From NCBI GenBank assembly GCA_964532715.1, contig CAZHIX010000004.1:1-34051 (forward strand): a DNA stretch of 34,051 bases, written 5' to 3'. This document shows positions 17,023-25,258 of this stretch, in pieces. This DNA comes from 1-14-0-10-45-29 sp964532715. Its GTDB lineage: Archaea; Micrarchaeota; Micrarchaeia; Anstonellales; Anstonellaceae. The position numbers were made by a program, and so were the translations under genes. Numbering within the stretch: position 1 is the stretch's first letter; the number at the start of each line of letters is the position of its first letter. The notes under the pieces are model-generated. The model was not told the DNA's origin. It made no database searches and was given only the letters and a program-made list of their open reading frames with translations.

Positions 17023-17372
17023 CCACTCAAAAATCTATTTGTGCCAATCTGTGATATCTCACCTCTAATTCGCAATTGCGATCCCTTTAGATATGTAAGT
17101 TCTTTATGTCCACTAAAATATGTGGTGATGCATTTTTCTTGTGTTGAACATAAGCTAATGCTGGTCCCAGATGTTTTAGGTGTTATTGATAAAACCTCTC
17201 CTTCAAGTTCAATCCATCTTCCTTGTGAATTTATTTTTGCAAGTTCTATACTCATTTTTTCATATTTCAATAAAGGTGGCCAACAAATAAGTAAAACTAA
17301 TCCAAAAAAAATAAGAATAAAGGTAGCTACCAATGCAACTTTCTTATTTGAAAAAAAGATTTCAATCTTCAT
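16998..17372 (-). CDS. Membrane-anchored OB-fold protein
   Basis: A 124-residue protein with one N-terminal membrane helix (about residues 12-34, VALVATFILIFFGLVLLICW) followed by an extracytoplasmic or cytoplasmic domain with OB-fold character: ELEGEVLSI, a strand with TTYF, then YLKGSQLRIRGEISQIG, the common YLxGxxLxVxGxI pattern of small OB-fold domains. No catalytic residues are seen. It lies directly upstream of the TctA-like permease on the same strand, and the last 27 bp of the gene form the third copy of the tandem repeat. Function unknown; OB-fold proteins with a helix can bind nucleic acid or oligosaccharide. Confidence 0.7.
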   Translation of the reverse strand: MKIEIFFSNKKVALVATFILIFFGLVLLICWPPLLKYEKMSIELAKINSQGRWIELEGEVLSITPKTSGTSISLCSTQEKCITTYFSGHKELTYLKGSQLRIRGEISQIGTNRFLSGHEFEVIR

Positions 17373-17436
17373 GCATAGTTATGTGTGATACAAATTTAAT
17401 ACTACTGTGTAAAAAAAGACACTGATACTTCGCATA

Positions 17437-18030
17437 CTATTTTCTTTTTTGTCCATCTGCATAAAAACTTTTACTCATAGTTTGTAATGTGCAATGCATG
17501 TCTTTTTCAATATCGTCAAGTGTTTCAAATGCAGTTTGGCGCACTTGTCTATTATTTATATTTCTTGCTTTCATTCTCGCAACTAAAATTGTAGCGCTCG
17601 CAGTGCAAAATCTTCCTTCTGTGAATTCATAATCTGCAAGTTCACTAAGAAGAGGGCACAATATGGCTTCATCTGTTATCATCTTTGCAAGTTTTTTTGC
17701 TTGTTTTCTCTGTCCGTGTTTTATGTGTTCAAATGCAAGTCTTGATACTGCCCAATTTTTATTTTCAGAATATTCCATCTCATATATAGTTTTTAGAGAA
17801 TCATCAAAAAAACCGCATTCTGCCTGTCTATATGCAATTTCACGCAAAACAAGATCCTTACTTAATGCATCCTTTTGTCCATACGCTACACTTTTTGCCT
17901 TTGTAAAAGTTTCATTTGCAATTTCTGTTTTTCCTTTTCTTGCCTGACCGTATGCAATGTGTGCAAACGCCTGTCCCATCGCCTTTGAAACGACGATACC
18001 CATCTCTTTCTGACTACTTGGATCACTCAT
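17437..18030 (-). CDS. Helical-repeat (TPR-like) protein, unknown function
   Basis: About 197 residues of paired helices with small-residue spacing (AFAHIAYGQARKGKTEIANE, EIAYRQAECGFFDDSLKTIY and the following ELADYEFTEGRF), which resemble degenerate TPR or similar helical repeats. No signal peptide or membrane helix follows the chosen start. ATG 18030 (product MSDPSSQKEMG) overlaps the end of the phosphatidyltransferase gene by 8 bp (ATGAGTGA), a coupled arrangement. The frame is open further, to an ATG at 18090, but that would overlap the upstream gene by 68 bp. Probably a protein-interaction module; no partner can be inferred beyond co-transcription. Confidence 0.7.
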   Translation of the reverse strand: MSDPSSQKEMGIVVSKAMGQAFAHIAYGQARKGKTEIANETFTKAKSVAYGQKDALSKDLVLREIAYRQAECGFFDDSLKTIYEMEYSENKNWAVSRLAFEHIKHGQRKQAKKLAKMITDEAILCPLLSELADYEFTEGRFCTASATILVARMKARNINNRQVRQTAFETLDDIEKDMHCTLQTMSKSFYADGQKRK

Positions 18031-18610
18031 TTCTTGTCGCCTTATAATATGCTTCAAACTGGATATTAATAAAGGCAACGATTGATGCAAATGCGCATAT
18101 CCAAATCCAATATATCAGGTACTCACTTTGTTGTAAATACAGTATAAGCGCGATGAAAATCGAAATAACCCTCTCTGTTCTTGGAAATAGTGTTTTTAGA
18201 CAAGATGCTATTTTAGCATCACATACTCCTCTATGATCTGCATATGCTTTGGAAAAAGATGTCATACATGTTCCAAAAAACAAAACCAATAATGCGGGTA
18301 ACAAATATTGTGCATTCAAAATTAATGGTAAAAGTGCAAAGAATTCTGACAATCTATCGCAAATTCCATCCATATATGCTCCAAACTTACTCGTAATATT
18401 TTTTGAGCGAGCAATTGCTCCATCTAAACCATCAAATAAAAATGAAAATAAAAAAAATAAGAGCCCAATCCATTCTTGCAAAAATAAAAAATATGCTCCA
18501 AAAACCGCAAAAACTACTGACAATATTGTTATGTGATTCGGGTGAATTGGCAACCACTTAAAAAATTCTCCAACGTTTTTCTGAAACTCTTCAAGCGATT
18601 GTTTAATCAT
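18023..18610 (-). CDS. CDP-alcohol phosphatidyltransferase
   Basis: Membrane enzyme that transfers a CDP-activated lipid to a polar alcohol head group, part of phospholipid synthesis. The full family signature is present at residues 60-85: D60-G-L-D63-G-A-I-A-R68, then G77-x3-D81-x3-D85. The four aspartates bind the metal ions. About six hydrophobic helices are visible in 195 residues, normal for the family. In archaea this may be an archaetidylinositol-phosphate or related synthase, but the head group cannot be read from sequence. The start has a GGGTG element about 5 nt upstream. It lies 34 bp after the SemiSWEET gene and overlaps the next gene by 8 bp. Confidence 0.92.
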   Translation of the reverse strand: MIKQSLEEFQKNVGEFFKWLPIHPNHITILSVVFAVFGAYFLFLQEWIGLLFFLFSFLFDGLDGAIARSKNITSKFGAYMDGICDRLSEFFALLPLILNAQYLLPALLVLFFGTCMTSFSKAYADHRGVCDAKIASCLKTLFPRTERVISIFIALILYLQQSEYLIYWIWICAFASIVAFINIQFEAYYKATRNE

Positions 18611-18644
18611 TTTTACACCCGACTCATTTGTTTAAAATCAAATT

Positions 18645-18926
18645 TTACATCTTTTCTTTGCCTGCATATACATTTCTTGATTTGGTATAAAGAACATATG
18701 TAGCCAAAATGACCGTAACTATATTTGCAATAATTATGGGGTAACTTGAAATCATCATCCCATATAAAAACCATGCAAGAACTCCAGCACAAAACATTGC
18801 ATACATCCAAAGAGAAATATCTTTTGTAGATTTAGACTGATACGTCATGTAAACTTGTGGAATAAGTGAAACTGTAGTAAAAAATGCAGCTACATATCCT
18901 ATAATCTGTATATCCATTTCAATCAT
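18645..18926 (-). CDS. SemiSWEET/PQ-loop small sugar transporter
   Basis: A 93-residue protein with three membrane helices and the PQ motif SLIPQVYMTYQSKSTKDIS (P23, Q24) in the first helix, followed by LWMYAMFCAGVLAWFLYG. This is a single triple-helix bundle, as in bacterial SemiSWEETs, which dimerise to carry sugars such as glucose or sucrose. A second ATG at 18917 (MDIQIIGY) may be the real start. The region just upstream forms alternative hairpins that would cover the AUG at 18926 (see 18924-18953). It follows thrS by 32 bp and precedes the phosphatidyltransferase. Confidence 0.87.
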   Translation of the reverse strand: MIEMDIQIIGYVAAFFTTVSLIPQVYMTYQSKSTKDISLWMYAMFCAGVLAWFLYGMMISSYPIIIANIVTVILATYVLYTKSRNVYAGKEKM

Positions 18927-18953
18927 CTTTGAAAAGATGCACGTGCATCTTTT
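18924..18953. promoter_or_regulatory. 22-bp perfect palindrome overlapping an alternative hairpin
   Basis: 18932-18953 is a perfect palindrome (arms AAAAGATGCAC and GTGCATCTTTT). Its left part also pairs with CATCTTT at 18924-18930 to make a second 7-bp hairpin with a 2-nt loop (18924-18939). The two folds exclude each other. In the minus-strand transcript the large hairpin follows the thrS stop and ends in a U run, while the small one covers the AUG at 18926. It may be a terminator for thrS, an operator or an attenuator. Confidence 0.6.
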
Positions 18954-18958
18954 TCACT

Positions 18959-20893
18959 CTATTCTATATTCTTCTTTTTATCAATCATTTCATGTACGTG
19001 TGTTATGAACTCTTTTTCGTCCATACTAAACTGTTTTCCATCTCTTTGTCTTATCTGTAATTTTTCTCCTGCCATCTCCTTTGAACCGATTACGAGCATG
19101 TATGGTATTTTTTGCATCTGCGCGTCACGTATTTTTGCATTAATCGTTTCTGCTCTCAAGTTGGTCATAACTCTCAATCCAGATTCACGCATTCTCTGTC
19201 CAAGTTCATTAGTGTATTTCGCAACCTCATCATTTATTGCAAGTAACGCAATCTGAACTGGCGATATCCATATTGGAAATTTCCCTGCATAATGCTCAAT
19301 CAATATTCCAATAAATCTATCAAGCGATCCATAAATTGCGCGATGAATTACGACCGGGGTGTGTGGCGCACCATCTGCGCCCTCATACTTCACCCCAAAG
19401 CGCATTGGCATTTGAAAATCAAGTTGACACGTTGATAACTGCCAAATTCTACCTATAGCGTCTTTTACTTTAAAGTCAATTTTCGGTCCATAAAATGCAC
19501 CGTCTCCCGCATTAATTTCATATGTTATATCTGCAGTTTTAAGTGCATTTTCAAGCGATTTTTCTGCTCTATCCCAAACCTCTTTTTCTCCCATGAATTT
19601 TTGTGGGCGTGTAGATAACTCTGCGCTAAACTCAAAATCAAATGTTCTAAGAACCATCTTAATCATTTCAATTACTCCGATTACTTCTGTTTCAATCTGT
19701 TCTTCACTCACAAAAAGATGTGCATCGTCCTGAGTAAATGCTCTGACTCTAAACATTCCAGACAAAACCCCTGATAATTCGTGTCTGTGGACAAGACCAA
19801 ATTCGCTAAATCTAAGTGGCAAATCTCTATAGCTACGCGTAGAATTTGCAAACACGAGCATGTGTCCTGGGCAATTCATTGGTTTTACTGCATAATCCTG
19901 TTCGTCAATTTTTGTAAAATACATATTGTCTTTGTAGTGATCCCAATGACCTGAAGTGTGCCACATTTTATTATTGTAAATAATCGGAGTCTGTATTTCA
20001 ACATAACCTCTTTTATTTTGTTCAACTCTCAAAAAATTCTCAAGTTCACGTCTTATTATAGTAGCATTTGGAAGAAAAAATACCATGCCTGGTGCCATCT
20101 CACTAAACATAACTAGATTAAGTTCTTTAGCAAGTTTTCTATGATCACGCTTTGATGCCTGTTCAAGTTTTTGAATATAATCATCAAGTTCTTTTTTTGT
20201 GGCAAATGCCACACCGTAAACTCGTTGTAATTGCTCATTTTTAGCGTCTGCTCTCCAGTATGCCCCAGCAACTTTTAGTAATTTAAATGCTTTAAGCACA
20301 CCTGTAGATGGAACATGTGGTCCAGTACAAAGGTCAAAAAATTCCTTTGCATCATTTGGAGATTTTTGGGTTTTTTTGTTATAATAAATTTTTATTGATT
20401 CACTATCCTCAAGTTGGTTAATTATTTCTCGTTTAAATATATTATCTGAATATAATTCAAGCGCTTGTTTTTTTGAAACTTCAATAGCGACAAATGGTTG
20501 GTCTTCATCTACAATCCTTTTCATTTCTTCTTCAATTTTTTGCAAATCTGATTCAACAAATGCACTTTTATGTTCAATATCATAATAAAATCCATTCTCT
20601 ACTACTGGGCCTATGGTAAGCTTTGCATCTGGATAAATTCTCAATATAGCTTGTGCCATCAAATGCGAAGTAGAATGTCTTATTATGTCAAGACCTTCTG
20701 GTGTTTGAGGTTTTATCAAAACAAGTTTTGCATCTTTCGTAATCGGTGCATGCAAATCTACGAGTTTGTCGTCAAGTTTTGCACCTATACATGCCTTTGC
20801 CAATCCTGTGCTGATTTTAAGTGCAACATCATAAGCGCTTTTGCCATTTTCAATCTCAATTTTATTGCCATCGGGCAAAGTAATCATTACCAT
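18959..20893 (-). CDS. thrS: Threonyl-tRNA synthetase, bacterial-type
   Basis: Charges tRNA-Thr. Domains in order: N-terminal TGS (MVMITLPDGNKIEIENGKSA), the editing domain with HSTSH (H73, H77 from the chosen start) and later a CTGPH motif, then the class II catalytic core with motif 2 RVRAFTQDDAHLF, MNCPGHMLVF and motif 3 HRAIYGSLDRFIGILIEHY, and the anticodon-binding domain. Most archaea instead use a ThrRS with a D-aminoacyl-deacylase-like editing domain, so this gene has bacterial architecture and was probably transferred. I chose ATG 20893 because the protein then begins with the normal TGS sequence; the open frame extends to 20944 but adds 17 hydrophobic residues with no counterpart in the family. 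Length is about 644 residues, normal. Confidence 0.96.
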   Translation of the reverse strand: MVMITLPDGNKIEIENGKSAYDVALKISTGLAKACIGAKLDDKLVDLHAPITKDAKLVLIKPQTPEGLDIIRHSTSHLMAQAILRIYPDAKLTIGPVVENGFYYDIEHKSAFVESDLQKIEEEMKRIVDEDQPFVAIEVSKKQALELYSDNIFKREIINQLEDSESIKIYYNKKTQKSPNDAKEFFDLCTGPHVPSTGVLKAFKLLKVAGAYWRADAKNEQLQRVYGVAFATKKELDDYIQKLEQASKRDHRKLAKELNLVMFSEMAPGMVFFLPNATIIRRELENFLRVEQNKRGYVEIQTPIIYNNKMWHTSGHWDHYKDNMYFTKIDEQDYAVKPMNCPGHMLVFANSTRSYRDLPLRFSEFGLVHRHELSGVLSGMFRVRAFTQDDAHLFVSEEQIETEVIGVIEMIKMVLRTFDFEFSAELSTRPQKFMGEKEVWDRAEKSLENALKTADITYEINAGDGAFYGPKIDFKVKDAIGRIWQLSTCQLDFQMPMRFGVKYEGADGAPHTPVVIHRAIYGSLDRFIGILIEHYAGKFPIWISPVQIALLAINDEVAKYTNELGQRMRESGLRVMTNLRAETINAKIRDAQMQKIPYMLVIGSKEMAGEKLQIRQRDGKQFSMDEKEFITHVHEMIDKKKNIE

Positions 20894-20960
20894 GTAAAAG
20901 TTAGATATGTAAAATATTAAAAGCAAAAGCCAGCAAAAAATCACATGTAACTGAATTTAT

Positions 20961-21586
20961 TTATCTCTTGTTTCGTGCGTTCTCTATGGCGTCATCAACC
21001 ATCCTCAAATTTTCTCCAAATTGAGTTTGTGATGGTCTGATTTTGTAAGCAGTTCTAAAATCAACTCGTGCCTTTTNNNNNNNNNNGCCTTTTCAAATTT
21101 CCTTTGTGTATAATAGAAAACTCCTCGTCCATTATATGCTACTGATAGTGCCTTTTCAATATCTTCATCATGAGGTACAATCTTATGTGCCTCATTTAAG
21201 CATCTTATAGATTCGCTGTAATTTTTATTGTTGAACGCTTCATACGCACCTTTACAAAGCCTATCTATCTCATCTTTACTCTTTGAATCCTGCGATAATC
21301 TGAGGTTTTGTGCAAACTGTTCGTTTGCGGGGTCAAGTTCAAGTGCTTTTTTGAAATCTTCTGCAGACTCAGCGTATTTTCTTGCCTCGTATTTCATAAC
21401 CGCCAAATTATTGTAAGCATTTGCAAGCGCCAAAATGTATGTCATATTTTTCGGTTCAAGTTTTATTGCATTTTTAAATTCAGAGATAGCTCTAACGTAA
21501 TCTTTTCTGTTGTAAAATACAACCCCTAAATTATAAATTTCTACTGGATTGGTTTGAAATCTAGCTTTCGCCATATGTAAATGCAA
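20961..21586 (-). CDS. Tetratricopeptide-repeat protein, interrupted by a 10-N assembly gap
   Basis: The N-terminal part shows clear TPR units (YNLGVVFYNRKDYVRAISEF; LAVMKYEARKYAESAEDF with KKALELDP; SESIRCLNEAHKIVP). A run of ten N at 21077-21086 splits the gene. If the N run is kept at face value, the frame after it ends early at 21005. The other frame reads KARVDFRTAYKIRPSQTQFG and continues ENLRMVDDAIENARNKR to TAA 20961-20963, an obvious TPR ending, so that frame is the real one. The bases on both sides of the gap are identical (gcctttt, 21070-21076 and 21087-21093). Merging them gives an uninterrupted gene of about 202 residues. ATG 21574 is an alternative start. It follows the site-2 protease by 20 bp. 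Probably a protein-interaction scaffold. Confidence 0.85.
21077..21086. other. Scaffold gap (10 N)
   Basis: Ten undetermined bases, flanked on both sides by the 7-mer gcctttt. This marks a join between contigs whose ends probably overlap; the true missing length may be zero. Confidence 0.95.
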
Positions 21587-21606
21587 CCAATAAATAGTTT
21601 ATAAAG

Positions 21607-23214
21607 TTATTTGAAAATCCATGGAAGCATTGTAACAATGAATGAACCTGCACAAATTGCGCTAATAACAAATGCTAATTTTGTATCTCCTATAGCATTT
21701 AGCATCAGTTTATTTCCATCAAAAAGTGGCAATGGTAATAGATTAATCATACCTACAAACATGTTTATCGCAAATACAAGTCCAAGTGTATTTAGCAAGA
21801 ATTCAATCCATCTATAATCTTTTACATATTTGAAACTAAACGCAAATGCACTCTTATCTACCCAGTTCATGCCTATTCCTATTTTACCATTCTCATCGGT
21901 GGTTCTTGAAAATGTTCCTTCATCAGTTATAATCTCTACTTGTTTATTTGGAACAATATCTATTTTTTGACCCATATACTGTGTTCCATCTATGGATTGA
22001 ACAATTACTCCTTGCGGTAGATTTCCAGAAGTTACCATATATCCGTCAAGACGCAAATCGTAAGTCAAAAATACTATTGACGTCATCAAAAAGAACGATA
22101 TTATTGAAAGCATTATATTAGACGCACTTCCGGCTACAATTATTCTATTCTCCTCATATTTTTTTATTTTGTTCATTTCATTTTCATCAGGTTCAACAAA
22201 TGCTCCAAATGGTAATATTCCAAAAAAAACCAATCCTGCAGAGTCTAATCTCACATTTGCAATGCGCGCCATCAATCCATGTGACATTTCATGCACTATC
22301 AATACGCTTGCAAGTGCTAAAATACCCTCAACAAGTGGTAAATTTATTCCTGGTAATATCGGAGAACCTCCCGGTTGAGGTACTGTAGATGCATCAAATT
22401 CCCCCATTCCAACAAGTGATGCAACAAATGATATTATGCTCATTAATATTTTTGGGAGTGCAAAAACCGCATACATCAAAAGCGAAAAATACACCGAACC
22501 TGCAAGTCCAAAAATAATCACTACTAAAAAAACTAGAATCGTTATGATGTTTATGCTCATATCTATTCCAACAATCGGCTCTAAATCAATTTGTATTTGT
22601 TTGTAATCTTGCATCATATCGTTCATTTGGCCTGTTGCGCTTGTACTTTCTGTCGCTTTAAAGAGCATTGAACTAATTACTGGTAATGCCATGGATGATA
22701 CAATACTTGAAAACAAAAACAAAATCAAAAGACCTCCAAAATACATAGTCAAAACACGTACACGTTCTTTTTTTTGTTCTTTTGAAATCATAAGCCAACT
22801 TGATAGACCGTAACCCAAAACAAGACCTACATCGCAAAGCGCAATCCACACGTCTTGATATTTTTTAGCTTGTCTATCAATCCATGCTAACGTGCTCTTA
22901 TTTCTAAATATTATGAGTCCATAAAAACCATCCCAACTCATAATTGCACGTGCACTCTCGCCACAGAGCATAAACAGGACCAGACTCAACATCGCCTTTT
23001 GCATTGCTGAAAAATCAGCTTGAAGAACAAATGAAAATAACAGTGCACTTAAAACAAAAAGTGCTAATGTTAAAAGAAGTTTTAAATTTGAATTTTTTGG
23101 ACTTTTTGATGCAATAAATTGTCTAAGAGGTAAAAAAATATCTGGTATTTGCCCATCTGAGTTTTTCTCATCTATAGATTGCTCTGATGCGTTTCTTGGT
23201 TGGTTATCTTCCAT
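21607..23214 (-). CDS. Site-2 protease-type membrane metalloprotease (M50)
   Basis: Intramembrane zinc protease of the S2P/M50 family, 535 residues. The zinc site HEMSH (H308, E309, H312) lies in a membrane helix after PLVEGILALASVLIV. The third ligand is Asp499 in NLLPLPLFDGNKL, matching the NxxPxPxxDG motif. Between them are a GILPFGAFVEPDE loop and a region (about 395-455, GVIVQSIDGTQYMGQK) that looks like a PDZ-type domain. The N-terminal 300 residues include a soluble lead and several extra helices, more than the minimal family core. Such enzymes cut membrane-bound regulators or signal-peptide remnants; the target is unknown. It heads the series with the TPR protein (20 bp) and thrS, and is divergent from mbf1. 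Confidence 0.93.
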   Translation of the reverse strand: MEDNQPRNASEQSIDEKNSDGQIPDIFLPLRQFIASKSPKNSNLKLLLTLALFVLSALLFSFVLQADFSAMQKAMLSLVLFMLCGESARAIMSWDGFYGLIIFRNKSTLAWIDRQAKKYQDVWIALCDVGLVLGYGLSSWLMISKEQKKERVRVLTMYFGGLLILFLFSSIVSSMALPVISSMLFKATESTSATGQMNDMMQDYKQIQIDLEPIVGIDMSINIITILVFLVVIIFGLAGSVYFSLLMYAVFALPKILMSIISFVASLVGMGEFDASTVPQPGGSPILPGINLPLVEGILALASVLIVHEMSHGLMARIANVRLDSAGLVFFGILPFGAFVEPDENEMNKIKKYEENRIIVAGSASNIMLSIISFFLMTSIVFLTYDLRLDGYMVTSGNLPQGVIVQSIDGTQYMGQKIDIVPNKQVEIITDEGTFSRTTDENGKIGIGMNWVDKSAFAFSFKYVKDYRWIEFLLNTLGLVFAINMFVGMINLLPLPLFDGNKLMLNAIGDTKLAFVISAICAGSFIVTMLPWIFK

Positions 23215-23388
23215 ATCTTTGTTTTAATCTAAAATAATAAAAGGTTGCTCAAACATTTGTGTAATTGTTAGTATGCGTGAATCAACATATTTAATATCAG
23301 TATATTGTATTTTGGTAATTCGCAATATCTTATATCTGTATATCTCTACATCACACTAAACTCACGACTCACTATAAATTAACCGTAC

Positions 23389-23404
23389 AAACGACAAGTC
23401 GTTT
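23389..23404. promoter_or_regulatory. Perfect inverted repeat in the S2P-mbf1 divergent region
   Basis: AAACGAC-aa-GTCGTTT lies 175 bp before the S2P start and 77 bp before the mbf1 start, close upstream of the mbf1 TATA-like box. Its position and perfect 7-bp arms suit an operator, but no binding protein can be named. Confidence 0.4.
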
Positions 23405-23415
23405 TGTTAATGGGC

Positions 23416-23423
23416 ACAGATAT
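23416..23423 (+). promoter_or_regulatory. TATA-like box for mbf1-fen
   Basis: An AGATATATAAG stretch lies about 60 bp before ATG 23481, the spacing expected for an archaeal TATA box followed by a short untranslated leader. Identified by composition and position only. Confidence 0.4.
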
Positions 23424-23480
23424 ATAAGTGTGTGCGCATTTATCATTTATTCTCATAGAACTTTTTCGGAGTTGAATTTA

Positions 23481-23987
23481 ATGGAATGCGAATCCTGCGG
23501 TTGCAAAATACAAGATGGAGAATCATTTTTTGTTAATATAGAAGGCGCAAGACTAAATGTTTGCCCAAGATGCAGACGTCTTGGAAAACTTATAAGCTCA
23601 CCATATCAACCTTCAAAATCAAATTCATCCACTCCGTATCAGTCAAATACATATTCTGGTGGTTCATCACTCAAAGAAGAATTTGAACTTATTGAACATT
23701 ACGGACAAAAAATAAGAAACGCACGTGAGCGCGCAAGTCTTTCACTAAATGATCTTGCAAAAAAAATATTTGAAAAAGAATCTTTTCTTGATCGAGTTGA
23801 AAAACAAAAAACACGTCCTCCCGAATCTGTAATAAGAAAGATAGAAAAGGAACTTGGTATAGTGTTGCTTGAAGCAGTTGGAGATAACAAATCTAATATT
23901 CAATCTAGTGAAATTTCAAAAAAATCATTCTCTGGTGGGATTACGCTTGGAGATATTCTTGAAATTGAAAAAAAGAAAAAGAAGTGA
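23481..23987 (+). CDS. mbf1: MBF1-type transcription factor (zinc ribbon + HTH)
   Basis: Archaeal multiprotein bridging factor 1 homologue of about 168 residues; archaeal MBF1 has been linked to the translating 30S subunit. The N-terminal zinc ribbon has Cys3, Cys6, Cys28 and Cys31 (MECESCG and CPRCRRLG). A Ser/Pro-rich linker follows, then a Cro/C1-type helix-turn-helix from about residue 74 (YGQKIRNARERASLSLNDLA, ending near KELGI). ATG 23481 is chosen because MECESCG is the typical first residue set and GGAG lies 9 nt upstream; the frame is open to a GTG at 23430. fen starts 5 bp after the stop, so the two are almost certainly co-transcribed. Confidence 0.93.
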   Translation: MECESCGCKIQDGESFFVNIEGARLNVCPRCRRLGKLISSPYQPSKSNSSTPYQSNTYSGGSSLKEEFELIEHYGQKIRNARERASLSLNDLAKKIFEKESFLDRVEKQKTRPPESVIRKIEKELGIVLLEAVGDNKSNIQSSEISKKSFSGGITLGDILEIEKKKKK

Positions 23988-23992
23988 GCTAA

Positions 23993-25051
23993 ATGGGTTG
24001 TGATTTAGCAGGTCTTTCTTTCGCATCCGATATCTCTTTTGAGCATCTGGCAAATCGCACCATCGCAGTGGATGCCTACAATACTTTATATCAATTTCTT
24101 ACATCTATTCGCCAACCCGATGGGACTCCACTAATGGATAGTAAAGGCAGACCAACTGGGCATCTTTCTGGTCTTTTTTATAGAAGTCTAAAATGGATTC
24201 AAGCGGGTATAACCCCAATTTTTGTGTTTGATGGAAAACCTCCACAATTAAAACAAAAGACTCTTGATGAGCGTATGCAAAGAAAAGTACAAGCTCAAAT
24301 AAAACTTCAAACTGCTCTAAGCGAGGGAGATGAACAAAGCGCAAGAAAATATGCACAACAGACAACTCGTCTCACTCCTGAAATGGCAGACTCCGCAAAG
24401 CAACTTCTTCAATATTTGGGAATTGCATGTGTTCAGGCTCCTTGCGAAGGTGAAGCGCAAGCATCATATCTTGTCCAGCAGAATCTTGCATATGCATGTG
24501 CCTCACAGGATTTTGATTCACTTTTATTCGGTGCAAATCGTCTTGTAAGAAATATGTCTACAACTGGTAGGCGAAAAGTTCCAAGAAAAAATCAATATGT
24601 TACAATTGAACCACAAATAATTGAATTATCTCAAGTTCTAAAATCAAACAATATTAACCACTATCAACTCATATGGATTGCTATTTTATCTGGGACTGAT
24701 TTTAATTGTGGGGTGCATGGCATAGGTCCAAAAAAAGCTCTTAAGCTTGTACAAAATGCAACTTCTTTTGATCAAGTAGTTTCAAGACTCAAGCAAATGC
24801 CTCAATTTTCAAAATCTGATTGTAATGAAATAACTGGTTTAGAAAATTGGCAAACAGTTGAACAATTTTTTCTAAATCCTCCAATAGATGCAACAACTTC
24901 AATTCAAAAACCAAAACCCGATGAGCAAAAAGCAATTTCTTTTCTTGTAGATGAATTTGAATTTTCAGCAGATAGAATAGAGCGAACTTTACATGCACAT
25001 TTTGAACAGCAGAAAAAATCTGGTGGGCAAACACGTCTTGGGGATTTTTAG
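23993..25051 (+). CDS. fen: Flap endonuclease FEN1
   Basis: Structure-specific nuclease that removes 5' flaps during Okazaki-fragment maturation and repair. The product begins MGCDLAGLSF; the Met-Gly start is expected in the family because the N-terminus lies near the active site. Metal-binding residues are visible as D27 (IAVDAYN), D80 (FVFDGKPP), E152/E154 (APCEGEAQA), D173/D175 (SQDFDSLL) and D236 (LSGTDFN), followed by the helix-hairpin-helix VHGIGPKKALKLV. The 352-residue length is normal. The C-terminus QTRLGDF matches a PCNA-interacting motif but stops after a single Phe, where most have two aromatic residues. The last two codons and the stop form the beginning of a 64-bp tandem repeat. 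Confidence 0.96.
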   Translation: MGCDLAGLSFASDISFEHLANRTIAVDAYNTLYQFLTSIRQPDGTPLMDSKGRPTGHLSGLFYRSLKWIQAGITPIFVFDGKPPQLKQKTLDERMQRKVQAQIKLQTALSEGDEQSARKYAQQTTRLTPEMADSAKQLLQYLGIACVQAPCEGEAQASYLVQQNLAYACASQDFDSLLFGANRLVRNMSTTGRRKVPRKNQYVTIEPQIIELSQVLKSNNINHYQLIWIAILSGTDFNCGVHGIGPKKALKLVQNATSFDQVVSRLKQMPQFSKSDCNEITGLENWQTVEQFFLNPPIDATTSIQKPKPDEQKAISFLVDEFEFSADRIERTLHAHFEQQKKSGGQTRLGDF

Positions 25052-25199
25052 CACGTTCATACGCGATAAACAATTTGCTAATCAAAATCAAATTCCAATA
25101 CGACTGGATTTTTAGCACGTTCATACGCGATAAACAATTTGCTAATCAAAATCAAATTCCAATACGACTGGATTTTTAGCACGTTTATATGTGATAAAT
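25042..25199. repeat. 64-bp tandem repeat starting at the fen stop codon
   Basis: Two identical 64-bp copies (25042-25105 and 25106-25169) are followed by about 30 bp of a third, in which the first 16 bp are exact and then four positions differ, all C to T. Each copy begins GGATTTTTAGCACG, so each carries the fen stop codon TAG. A 7-bp inverted repeat (TAGCACG/CGTGCTA, 25177-25183 and 25204-25210) starts in the third copy. Confidence 0.9.
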
Positions 25200-25226
25200 C
25201 TATCGTGCTATCTTCGTAATAAAAAG

Positions 25227-25235
25227 TTTTATATA
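25227..25235 (+). promoter_or_regulatory. TATA box for the ZIP transporter
   Basis: TTTTATATA lies 24-32 bp before ATG 25259, the classic distance for a leaderless archaeal transcript starting at or next to the ATG. Confidence 0.6.
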
Positions 25236-25258
25236 CTAAACTTACCTAATTTTATTCA

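Noticed and set aside
16873..17388. Plus-strand frame of 171 codons across the 80-bp repeat
   Set aside because: It consists of repeated sequence plus the antisense of the OB-fold gene and has no independent support.
20894..20944. Signal peptide or membrane anchor on ThrRS
   Set aside because: The hydrophobic 17-residue lead exists only if translation begins at 20944. The natural TGS start MVMITLPDG at 20893 makes it non-coding upstream sequence.
21005..21076. TPR protein C-terminus ending at 21005
   Set aside because: That frame arises only from counting the ten N as real length. The other frame gives a TPR-like ending to 20961.
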